DNA of 43,275 nt from Flavobacteriales bacterium (GTDB taxonomy: Bacteria; Bacteroidota; Bacteroidia; Flavobacteriales; UBA7430), in the NCBI GenBank assembly GCA_022425195.1, contig JAKMFX010000039.1, forward strand, positions 1 through 43,275, written 5' to 3'. Position numbers and translations under genes: made by a program. Position 1 is the stretch's first letter. The number at the start of each line of letters is the position of its first letter. Shown here piece after piece: positions 1-6,669 of this stretch. The notes under the pieces were generated by a model that searched no databases, had not been told where the DNA came from, and saw nothing but the letters and a program-made list of their open reading frames with translations.

Positions 1-1803
1 CTAAAATACGGACTGGAGCGATTCGCCTCAAACAAACTAGAGAACAAACCAGTTCTTAGAAGTGAAAAAGAGCACCAGAAATACGTTTCAGATCTCCAAA
101 AAAAGGTAAAAACCATTTGGGCAAAAATTTACAAAAAAGGGGTTATTCAAAACACCCCAAGCATCATTGACAAAGATGGTAATTATGTTATTTATGTAGA
201 TACCGGTGATGGGGCTTCCGCCAAATATCTCAATAAACTTTTCACCGTCAATCAAGCGACAGATCTCATCAAGAAAATCAACATAACTGATGAAGACGAT
301 TACAAAGAATCGGTCAACTTATTAATAGAGGTACTTACACAAAACATATTATTTGACACTTATGCCACCGAGATAAATCTAGAAAATGAACTAAAGAAAA
401 TCTCTAACGTAAGCGGTAAAGTAGAAGTTGGCGAACTTATCGTTTCCAAGGGAGAGCTATTAAATGAGGAGACCTATCTTAAAGTCATCTCATACCAAAG
501 TGAGTTCGAGGGGAAACAAATCAGTGAACGAGACAATCGTATAATCCTCATTGGCCAAACCCTCTTGATTAGCTTGTGCTTCTTGATCATCTTTCTATTC
601 ATGATGAAAAATAGAACAAGTCTTTTTAAAGATACAAGTGCCATAAAACTTATCCTTCTCAATGTCATTTTATTTCTTGCGCTCGCTCGTTGCTCCTTAT
701 TCTTCAACAATACTTACCTTATTTACGTAGTCCCTTTTTGTGCATTACCATTGGTGATAAGATCTTTTTACGATTTGAGATTGGCGCTGTTTGTGCACAC
801 CATAACCATTGTATTGGTGGGATGGTTAGCTCCAGACCCTTTTCACTTTGTTTTCATCCAGTTGATGGCAGGTATCTTATCTGTTCTTACGATAGAGAAT
901 TTATACAAACGCTCGGATTTATTTATCTCTGTGGGTAAAATTGCCATCGTATACTTCATCACCTTTATGGGGATTTCCATGATCACACGAATGGATCTAT
1001 TTGGTCAAGATTTCATCGTTTATGGATTCCTGCTCATCAGCGCCTTTTTGACACTATTCACCTACCCTCTTGTATACATCTATGAGAAGTTATTCTCATT
1101 GGTATCTGACATCTCCTTATTGGAGTTGGCAGACACCAATCATCCTCTTTTAAAAGAGATGGCTGAGAAGGCTCCGGGAACCTTTCAACACTCACTACAA
1201 GTCAGTAGCTTAGCTGAACAAGCAATTATGGAAATTGGAGGTAATGCCCTACTGGTAAGAGCAGGAGCTCTTTACCACGACATTGGGAAAGTAGACAACA
1301 CCCTCTTTTTTATTGAAAATCAGATGGCCGGAATCAACCCTCACGACGAACTGTCTGCAGATGAGAGTGCAAAATTGATTATCTCACACGTCATCAAGGG
1401 CATTGAAAAAGCAAAAAAACACAATTTACCAGAACAAATCATTGATTTTATTCGAACCCATCACGGTGATGGTATGGTACAGTATTTTTACCGACAATAC
1501 GTGAAAAAGTTCCCAGACAAAATGAACGAAACGGAAATGTTTCGGTATCCGGGTCCCAAACCATTTTCCAAGGAGACGGCCGTGTTAATGATGGCAGACT
1601 CTGTAGAAGCAGCTACGCGAAGTTTGGCAGTGAAAAATTCAGAAAACGTAAGCGGAATGGTGGAGAAAATTATTCAAAACCAAATGAATGATGGACAGTT
1701 TAATCACGCATCTATTACCCTTAAAGAAATCGATATCATTAAAAAGCTATTCATCAAAAAGCTATTGAATATTCACCATTTACGGGTAGAATATCCGAGT
1801 TGA
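1..1803 (+). CDS. 7TM-HD family cyclic-di-AMP phosphodiesterase (PgpH-like), 5' truncated by window edge
   Basis: The frame is open from base 1 to the TGA at 1801-1803, giving 600 codons with no start, so the N-terminus lies outside the window. The first ~175 residues are hydrophilic and match the extracytoplasmic 7TMR-HDED type of domain. Hydrophobic segments follow from about residue 180 to 365. The C-terminal part is an HD phosphohydrolase with HSLQV, YHDIGK, the HHGDG stretch and a late Asp in MMADSVEAATR. In the family (PgpH of Listeria) the cytoplasmic HD domain hydrolyses c-di-AMP to pApA, and the outer domain may sense an external signal. Order and residues are seen in the sequence; the substrate is inferred from the family. 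The first internal ATGs lie inside the first membrane helix and are not the real start. Confidence 0.9.
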   Translation, partial: LKYGLERFASNKLENKPVLRSEKEHQKYVSDLQKKVKTIWAKIYKKGVIQNTPSIIDKDGNYVIYVDTGDGASAKYLNKLFTVNQATDLIKKINITDEDDYKESVNLLIEVLTQNILFDTYATEINLENELKKISNVSGKVEVGELIVSKGELLNEETYLKVISYQSEFEGKQISERDNRIILIGQTLLISLCFLIIFLFMMKNRTSLFKDTSAIKLILLNVILFLALARCSLFFNNTYLIYVVPFCALPLVIRSFYDLRLALFVHTITIVLVGWLAPDPFHFVFIQLMAGILSVLTIENLYKRSDLFISVGKIAIVYFITFMGISMITRMDLFGQDFIVYGFLLISAFLTLFTYPLVYIYEKLFSLVSDISLLELADTNHPLLKEMAEKAPGTFQHSLQVSSLAEQAIMEIGGNALLVRAGALYHDIGKVDNTLFFIENQMAGINPHDELSADESAKLIISHVIKGIEKAKKHNLPEQIIDFIRTHHGDGMVQYFYRQYVKKFPDKMNETEMFRYPGPKPFSKETAVLMMADSVEAATRSLAVKNSENVSGMVEKIIQNQMNDGQFNHASITLKEIDIIKKLFIKKLLNIHHLRVEYPS

Positions 1804-1867
1804 TGATCGCATATCTATGCCCCTAATCGATTGTTCTTCAGAGGCGACAAAAAACTATTAAAAAAGG

Positions 1868-1899
1868 TTTGTTTCCTTAAAAATAGGAAACTATATTTG
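1868..1899 (+). promoter_or_regulatory. Promoter of the tRNA cluster
   Basis: A perfect Bacteroidetes -7 box TATATTTG lies at 1892-1899. A -33 element TTTG lies at 1868-1871, with 20 bases between the two. Transcription would start near 1906, about 26 bases before tRNA-Ser. This is the best promoter match in the window. Confidence 0.75.
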
Positions 1900-1931
1900 C
1901 ACACCTTAATTGGTAAGCGTTCTTTTAAATT

Positions 1932-2018
1932 GGAGAGGTGGCTGAGTGGCTGAAAGCGGCACCCTGCTAAGGTGTTATACTCGTAAGGGTATCGGGGGTT
2001 CGAATCCCTTCCTCTCCG
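1932..2018 (+). tRNA. tRNA-Ser (anticodon GCT)
   Basis: The acceptor stem GGAGAGG (1932-1938) pairs with CCTCTCC (2011-2017), followed by discriminator G. The anticodon loop CTGCTAA carries GCT at 1966-1968, reading AGC/AGU. A long variable arm (around 1973-1994) fits a class II serine tRNA of 87 nt. The T-loop has GGTTCGAATCC. The 3' CCA is not encoded. Confidence 0.96.
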
Positions 2019-2036
2019 CATATTAGTAAAAAATTT

Positions 2037-2111
2037 CGGGGTGTAGCGTAGCCCGGTTATCGCGCCTCGTTTGGGACGAGGAGGTCGCAGGTTCGAATCC
2101 TGCCACCCCGA
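2037..2111 (+). tRNA. tRNA-Pro (anticodon TGG)
   Basis: The acceptor stem CGGGGTG (2037-2043) pairs perfectly with CACCCCG (2104-2110), with discriminator A. The anticodon stem CCTCG/CGAGG encloses the loop TTTGGGA with anticodon TGG. The T-loop GGTTCGAATCC is present. The molecule is 75 nt, and no CCA is encoded. It is the second gene of the Ser-Pro-Arg cluster. Confidence 0.96.
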
Positions 2112-2184
2112 CGAAATTTTTAAATTGAAAGTGTTGCGGATATTTTCACATCCAAAAACACCTCAAATTTCAACCCATGATTAT

Positions 2185-2258
2185 GGGCTAGTAGCTCAGC
2201 TGGATAGAGCACCTCCCTTCTAAGGAGGCGGTCGCAGGTTCGAATCCTGCCTGGCTCA
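2185..2258 (+). tRNA. tRNA-Arg (anticodon TCT)
   Basis: The acceptor stem GGGCTAG pairs with CTGGCTC (2251-2257) using two G-U pairs, with discriminator A. The anticodon stem CCTCC/GGAGG holds the loop CTTCTAA with anticodon TCT, reading AGA. D-arm AGCTCAGCTGGATAGAGC and T-loop GGTTCGAATCC are canonical. Length is 74 nt and no CCA is encoded. The cluster terminator follows at once. Confidence 0.96.
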
Positions 2259-2260
2259 CA

Positions 2261-2294
2261 AAAAAAGTTCTGCATTTCTGCAGAACTTTTTTTT
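2261..2294 (+). terminator. Rho-independent terminator of the tRNA cluster
   Basis: The stem GTTCTGCA (2267-2274) pairs with TGCAGAAC (2279-2286) around a TTTC loop. It is flanked by six A upstream and eight T (2287-2294) downstream. The A/T flanks extend the stem, so it could also stop the convergent gene ending at 2329. Confidence 0.9.
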
Positions 2295-2328
2295 GTTTTA
2301 TAAGTCTATCTTATACCACAATTAGGCA

Positions 2329-3234
2329 TTAATTCCCGTATATTTCCTCAAGTGCTTCAAGGGTTTTTGGGTATTTAAACTGAAAACCGTTTTCAATCAA
2401 TTTATTTGCAGATACCCGGCTACCATTCAATAAGATCGTTGCCATTTCTCCAAAAATCAGCTTCAACACAAAAGAAGGAATATTAGGCAACCACAAAGAT
2501 CTATGTAAAACCTTAGCCAATAAGCGGGTCAAATCTGCATTCGTAATGGACTCAGGAGCAACACCGTTATATACCCCTGCAGGTAGTTGTTGGTCTAAAA
2601 GATGTACATAAACAGCGCATATGTCATCTACATGAATCCACGGCATATATTGCTTTCCAGAGCCCAGAGGCGAACCTATCCCCATGAGAATTGGCTTCGT
2701 CATTTTGGGCAAAGCTCCCCCGCCATTTGTCAAAACAATGCCCGTCCTAACTTTCGAGACAGAACATCCTAAGTCAGCAAAAAGATCAGCAGCAGACTCC
2801 CAGGCCAAGGATAAAGCCCCTAAGATATCGTCTGCACATTGGGATTCTTCCGTAAAAACTTCTTGAGAAGTACCTGCCCCATACCAACCAATCGCAGAAG
2901 ATGAAATGAATGACTTTAGAGGAATCTTGTATTCCTTTACTTTTTTATACAAAAATTGAGCACTATCTACGCGACTGGAATACATTTCTTCCCACCGCTT
3001 TTTGGTCCACCTTTTTTCAGCTATGTTAGCTCCAGCCAAATGAATAATAGCCTCAACATCAGAAAGCGCATCGGCATCTATTTCTTTGCGATACGGATTC
3101 CATAAATATTGTGTAACGGTTGATTTTGAATCCAATCTTCTCGTTAAAATTGCAACTTCATGACCTGCAACTTCCAATGATTGTGTTAAAACCTTTCCTA
3201 TCAATCCACTCCCACCTGTTATAAGTACCTTCAA
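2329..3234 (-). CDS. TIGR01777 family NAD(P)-binding epimerase (SDR, YfcH-like)
   Basis: This 301-residue protein is an extended short-chain dehydrogenase/reductase of the TIGR01777 type. Its N-terminal Rossmann motif GGSGLIG (residues 7-13) and IHLAGANI are clear. The middle shows SSSAIGWYG, and the C-terminal third fits the DUF1731 domain of this family. The length matches the family. The substrate is not known for these proteins, and the classical YxxxK catalytic pair is not evident, as is usual for them. The gene is divergent from the rhodanese gene at 3304 and converges on the tRNA cluster. The start at 3234 puts the Rossmann strand (MKVLITGG) at the N-terminus. Confidence 0.88.
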   Translation of the reverse strand: MKVLITGGSGLIGKVLTQSLEVAGHEVAILTRRLDSKSTVTQYLWNPYRKEIDADALSDVEAIIHLAGANIAEKRWTKKRWEEMYSSRVDSAQFLYKKVKEYKIPLKSFISSSAIGWYGAGTSQEVFTEESQCADDILGALSLAWESAADLFADLGCSVSKVRTGIVLTNGGGALPKMTKPILMGIGSPLGSGKQYMPWIHVDDICAVYVHLLDQQLPAGVYNGVAPESITNADLTRLLAKVLHRSLWLPNIPSFVLKLIFGEMATILLNGSRVSANKLIENGFQFKYPKTLEALEEIYGN

Positions 3235-3303
3235 ATCTTTCTCTTTGTATGGTTTAACGAATATATTTACGCTGATTTTACAAGCATTACAAAATTACTA
3301 AAA

Positions 3304-3639
3304 ATGAATCTTAACAAAGCGATCAAAAGCATTTCCGTTCGTGAACTTTCAGATCACATAAATTCAGGAGCTGAAATTCACATTATCGACATAAGAGAAG
3401 ATTTTGAATGGGAAATCTGTCGTATTGAAGGAACCAAAAACATTCCGATGAGCAGACTAATAGAATCTGTAGAGCTGATTCCCAATAATGAATCTACCGT
3501 AATTATGTGCCACCACGGTGTTCGAAGTTTAAACGTCATCCATTATCTAGAGACCAAAGGATACGATAAACTTATTAATCTGGAAGGAGGTATTCATGCT
3601 TGGGCGCTTGAAGTGGATCGGGGGATGGCCAAGTATTAA
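3304..3639 (+). CDS. Single-domain rhodanese-like sulfurtransferase
   Basis: The 111-residue protein is one rhodanese domain. It shows IIDIREDFEWEICRI at 27-41 and an active-site loop CHHGVRS beginning at Cys69, followed by LEGGIHAW. Cys69 would carry the persulfide. The loop resembles GlpE/PspE-type small rhodaneses that move sulfane sulfur to thiol acceptors in the cytoplasm. No signal peptide is seen. It is transcribed alone, divergent from the epimerase gene and convergent with the DUF721 gene. Its partner is not visible from the neighbourhood. It is separate from the sulfur operon at 19.2-24.0 kb. Confidence 0.88.
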   Translation: MNLNKAIKSISVRELSDHINSGAEIHIIDIREDFEWEICRIEGTKNIPMSRLIESVELIPNNESTVIMCHHGVRSLNVIHYLETKGYDKLINLEGGIHAWALEVDRGMAKY

Positions 3640-3657
3640 AGCCTCTTTTTGGCGAAT

Positions 3658-3948
3658 TTAATAGATGCGAACATCTAACAAGACTTCCTCTCCCACCTCT
3701 TCATTGAGCATCTTTTTAATTTTTTCTCGCGCATAACTAAGCTCTTGCTTAAGCGCAGCATTGTTAAGCTGAACAAATAAGATTCGCTTTTCAACTTCTA
3801 TGTTGACAGTGTATTTAGTAACGGAAGGCCCCATGAGTTTATCCCAAGACGTAACGATGTGCGCTTCATTAAACTTTGACGTAATGTCATAGTTTTTTAG
3901 AAGCTCTTTAATGACTTCACCTAAGGTCTGTTCTTTAGCTCGTCTCAT
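3658..3948 (-). CDS. DUF721 domain protein (DciA-like)
   Basis: This is a 96-residue DUF721 protein. In many bacteria outside the DnaC-using groups, DUF721 proteins (DciA) help load the replicative helicase DnaB. Whether this short version does so is inference. The start ATG at 3948 overlaps the recF stop by 4 bases (ATGA), so the two are translationally coupled. The recF-DUF721 pairing is common in Bacteroidetes and supports a replication or repair role. The sequence is basic at the N-terminus (MRRAKEQ) with a hydrophobic core typical of the family. Confidence 0.82.
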   Translation of the reverse strand: MRRAKEQTLGEVIKELLKNYDITSKFNEAHIVTSWDKLMGPSVTKYTVNIEVEKRILFVQLNNAALKQELSYAREKIKKMLNEEVGEEVLLDVRIY

Positions 3949-5042
3949 TGAATTTGTCCATCCATCACATCAAAAATCTTGTAGGAGTCATCCATCTTTT
4001 TGACAATAGCCTCAGTACGATCTTTATGTGTATCGGTAATAAAAATTTGACCAAAATGATGTTCTGACACCAAACGCACGATGGACTCCACCCTCGTGTC
4101 ATCTAATTTATCAAAAATATCATCTAAAAGCAACAGTGGTTTACAGCCTAAAAGATTTTTAAGAAAGTCAAATTGCGCCAATTTCAAAGAAATTAAATAC
4201 GTTTTTTGCTGCCCTTGAGAACCTTGTTTCTTGATGGGGAAATCACCTATTTTAAATAGCAAGTCGTCTTTATGAATACCGCATGAAGTATACTGCAACA
4301 CTTTATCTTTATTGAGGTTTTTCTCGAACAAGCTGTGTAAATCCTCATCATTCAACTGCGACTTATAAGACAAACTAATCACCTCTTTAGTGCCTGATAT
4401 TGCTTGATAATACTTTTGAAAAATGGGGTTGAATTGATCCATAAAATTACTGCGCTTGGCATAAATCTTTTCTGCCAAATCAATCAGTTGTTCGTTGTAA
4501 ATCCCGAGTGTATCAGGGTCATAAGTCAAATTGGAAGCAAAGTATTTCAAAAGCGCATTTCTTTGGGAAAGCACTTGGTTGTAATTCATGAGATGCTGCA
4601 AGTATATTTTATCGGACTGAGAAATGACTCCATCCATAAACTTACGCCGCGTTTCACTTCCTTCGATGATTAAGTTTCTATCCGCTGGAGAAATCATAAC
4701 CAAGGGAAATAAGCCAATATGGTCGGCGAGTTTATCGTAATCTTTTTTGTTGCGACGAAAGACCTTTTTTTGGCCTCTTTTAACGCCACAAAACACATGA
4801 TCTTCTTGATCATTGCGATCAAAAAATGCCTCTACAGCGAAAAAAGGTTTTTCATGTTGAATGTTCTGGCTATCCATCGGATTAAAATAGCTTTTACAAA
4901 AACACATGTAGTATATCGCATCTAACAAGTTTGTCTTCCCTACCCCATTGTTTCCAACAAAGCAGTTGATGTTGGGAGAAAAAGACAATTGCGCTTCTTC
5001 GTAATTCTTAAACGATAATAAAGAGAGGTTTTTGAGATGCAT
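3945..5042 (-). CDS. recF: DNA replication and repair protein RecF
   Basis: RecF is an SMC-like ATPase that binds gapped DNA and helps RecO/RecR load RecA. The 365-residue product has Walker A GNNGVGKT at residues 30-37, the ABC-type signature region around GSQGQQKTYLISLKLAQ, and Walker B PLLLLDDIFDKLD near residue 308. The length is typical. It overlaps the DUF721 gene by 4 bases. The divergent TPR gene begins 100 bp away. A weak reversed -7 box (TATTTTTA, 5065-5058) lies 16 bases upstream of the start. Confidence 0.96.
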   Translation of the reverse strand: MHLKNLSLLSFKNYEEAQLSFSPNINCFVGNNGVGKTNLLDAIYYMCFCKSYFNPMDSQNIQHEKPFFAVEAFFDRNDQEDHVFCGVKRGQKKVFRRNKKDYDKLADHIGLFPLVMISPADRNLIIEGSETRRKFMDGVISQSDKIYLQHLMNYNQVLSQRNALLKYFASNLTYDPDTLGIYNEQLIDLAEKIYAKRSNFMDQFNPIFQKYYQAISGTKEVISLSYKSQLNDEDLHSLFEKNLNKDKVLQYTSCGIHKDDLLFKIGDFPIKKQGSQGQQKTYLISLKLAQFDFLKNLLGCKPLLLLDDIFDKLDDTRVESIVRLVSEHHFGQIFITDTHKDRTEAIVKKMDDSYKIFDVMDGQIQ

Positions 5043-5108
5043 TAAAATTAATTTCCGTAAAAATAAGACCTGAATTTAGATTTATAGCGTTGATTTGAGA
5101 ATTTCTTT

Positions 5109-5116
5109 TATTTTTG
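5109..5116 (+). promoter_or_regulatory. -7 box upstream of the TPR-ribH operon
   Basis: TATTTTTG matches TAnnTTTG. A TTG at 5090-5092 lies 16 bases upstream, slightly short of the usual spacing. The expected start near 5122 leaves a leader of about 22 bases before the ATG at 5144. This supports that ATG over a TTG at 5114 inside the promoter. Confidence 0.55.
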
Positions 5117-5143
5117 TCCCTCAATAAACCTAAAAGCAGTAAA

Positions 5144-5827
5144 ATGGCTGACGATAAAAACCAAGCACAAGAACAACTAAAATCGATTGAGGAAAATCTT
5201 ACGAAAGCTGAGATGTACGTAGAAGATAATAAGAACAATCTAATGGTTGTCGTTCTGGCTATAGCCATTGGCTTCAGCGGATTCTTCGCCTACGACCGAT
5301 TTTATGTTCAACCCAAAGAAGATAATGCCAGTACAGAACTGTACATGGCTGAAAAAAACTTTGAACTTAGTAAATTTCAGGAAGCACTTGATGGTGACGA
5401 GCAATTTGCTGGTCTTTTAGAAGTCATTGACAGCTATGGAGGAACCAATGCCGCCAATTTGGCTGAGTACTATGCGGGAATCTCTTATCTAAGACTAGGA
5501 GATGCCAACAGTGCGATTGAGCATTTAGATAAATTCTCTTCTGACGATGAAATTCTTGCCCCTATAGCAAAAGCAGCTATTGGTGATGCCTTTTCTGAAT
5601 TAGGACAAAATGAAGAAGCTTTAAGCTACTACATCAAAGCTGCAGAATTGAGAACCAATGATTTCACAACACCTATCTTTCTTATGAAAGCAGCCAATGC
5701 TGCATACACTTTAGGAGATAAGGAGAATGCATTGCTCTTGTACACCCGCATTAAAACTGAATTTGCATCTTCAAATGAAGGTCAAAAAGTTGATAAGTAC
5801 ATTGCAAAAGTAAGCGCATCAAAATAG
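5144..5827 (+). CDS. Membrane-anchored tetratricopeptide repeat protein (YfgM-like)
   Basis: The protein has 227 residues from the ATG at 5144. An upstream in-frame TTG at 5114 overlaps the promoter box and is rejected. A charged cytoplasmic segment (1-31) is followed by one membrane helix (about 34-52, MVVVLAIAIGFSGFFAY). A periplasmic TPR region follows, with repeats near LAEYYAGISYLRLGD, AKAAIGDAFSELGQ and MKAANAAYTLGDKENA. The layout is that of TPR_21/YfgM proteins, which assist envelope protein folding near the Sec translocon in E. coli. That role is inferred. ribH starts 3 bases after the stop, so the two are co-transcribed. Confidence 0.85.
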   Translation: MADDKNQAQEQLKSIEENLTKAEMYVEDNKNNLMVVVLAIAIGFSGFFAYDRFYVQPKEDNASTELYMAEKNFELSKFQEALDGDEQFAGLLEVIDSYGGTNAANLAEYYAGISYLRLGDANSAIEHLDKFSSDDEILAPIAKAAIGDAFSELGQNEEALSYYIKAAELRTNDFTTPIFLMKAANAAYTLGDKENALLLYTRIKTEFASSNEGQKVDKYIAKVSASK

Positions 5828-5830
5828 TAT

Positions 5831-6325
5831 ATGGCGACAACAAACCTATCATATTACGATAAAGAAAGCATCCCAAACGCAGCCGGTCTGCGGTTTGGGA
5901 TTGTTGTTTCTGAATGGAATGAAGACATCACCGAAGGGCTCTACACTGGAGCTCATAAAGCTCTTATCGAAAATGGAGTGGCTCAAGAAGACATCATTCG
6001 AATCAACGTACCCGGTAGTTTTGAACTTACTTATGGAGCCAACCTATTGGCAGAAACAACCGATGTAGATGGCATCATCACGCTTGGATCTGTGATTCAG
6101 GGAGAAACCAAGCATTTTGACTTTGTATGTCAAGGCATCAGCAACGGCATCACTCAATTGAATATCACACTCGACATCCCTGTTATATTTGGTGTACTCA
6201 CCGACAACACGATGCAACAAGCCATCGACAGATCTGGAGGTAAATTGGGTAACAAAGGAGTGGAATGTGCCATTGCAGCCATTAAAATGGCTTCTATCAA
6301 CCAAATCCTTAGGGCTGAGGATTAG
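5831..6325 (+). CDS. ribH: 6,7-dimethyl-8-ribityllumazine synthase
   Basis: RibH condenses 5-amino-6-ribitylaminouracil with 3,4-dihydroxybutanone 4-phosphate in riboflavin synthesis and forms an icosahedral shell in many bacteria. The 164-residue product has the substrate motifs [42 protein letters not shown] (with the catalytic His) and [15 protein letters not shown]. The length is normal. No other rib genes are in the window. It follows the TPR gene by 3 bases. Confidence 0.97.
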   Translation: MATTNLSYYDKESIPNAAGLRFGIVVSEWNEDITEGLYTGAHKALIENGVAQEDIIRINVPGSFELTYGANLLAETTDVDGIITLGSVIQGETKHFDFVCQGISNGITQLNITLDIPVIFGVLTDNTMQQAIDRSGGKLGNKGVECAIAAIKMASINQILRAED

Positions 6326-6669
6326 GAACAATACCCACCAATAAATACCCTGAATTAAACTTCTCCATAAGCTCATTCCCCCTGGGCATAAAATAAAACA
6401 CTTCAAATACTCACAATGACTCCGTGATGTATCGTTGAACTCATGTCAACTCAAAACAGATAAAGACCTTATTCTTTATTGTCAAATCGATTCAAGACAA
6501 CAAATAAAACCCTTAGTGATCACCTAGAAAAACGGGGTGTAATAAGTGTATAAAGTTCCATAATAATTTAATACATTTGGGCGTTGATTACAGGCTACAT
6601 CTATTCGGTAGAAAAAGCTTGTAAACTTTTGAGTTTAAATGAATTTTAAGTGACGTAAATAGCAATCGC
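6326..6669. other. 344-bp intergenic region ahead of thrA
   Basis: No gene is supported here. It holds a candidate thr promoter box (6572-6579) and an 8-bp palindrome GTGATCAC (6516-6523). A small hairpin TAAACT-TTTG-AGTTTA (6620-6635) lies about 35 bases before the thrA start. No Thr/Ile-rich leader peptide was found, so attenuation of the E. coli type is not supported. Confidence 0.6.
6572..6579 (+). promoter_or_regulatory. -7 box of the thrABC operon
   Basis: TACATTTG is an exact TAnnTTTG match about 90 bases upstream of the thrA start. No good TTTG is present at the -33 position, so the promoter may be weak or activator-dependent. Confidence 0.5.

Noticed and set aside
1815-2021. Minus-strand 68-codon reading frame
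   Set aside because: It lies across tRNA-Ser, and its sequence is simply the reverse complement of the tRNA and its promoter.
6044-6406. Minus-strand 120-codon reading frame
   Set aside because: Mostly antisense to ribH, no recognisable domain and no promoter; a shadow frame.
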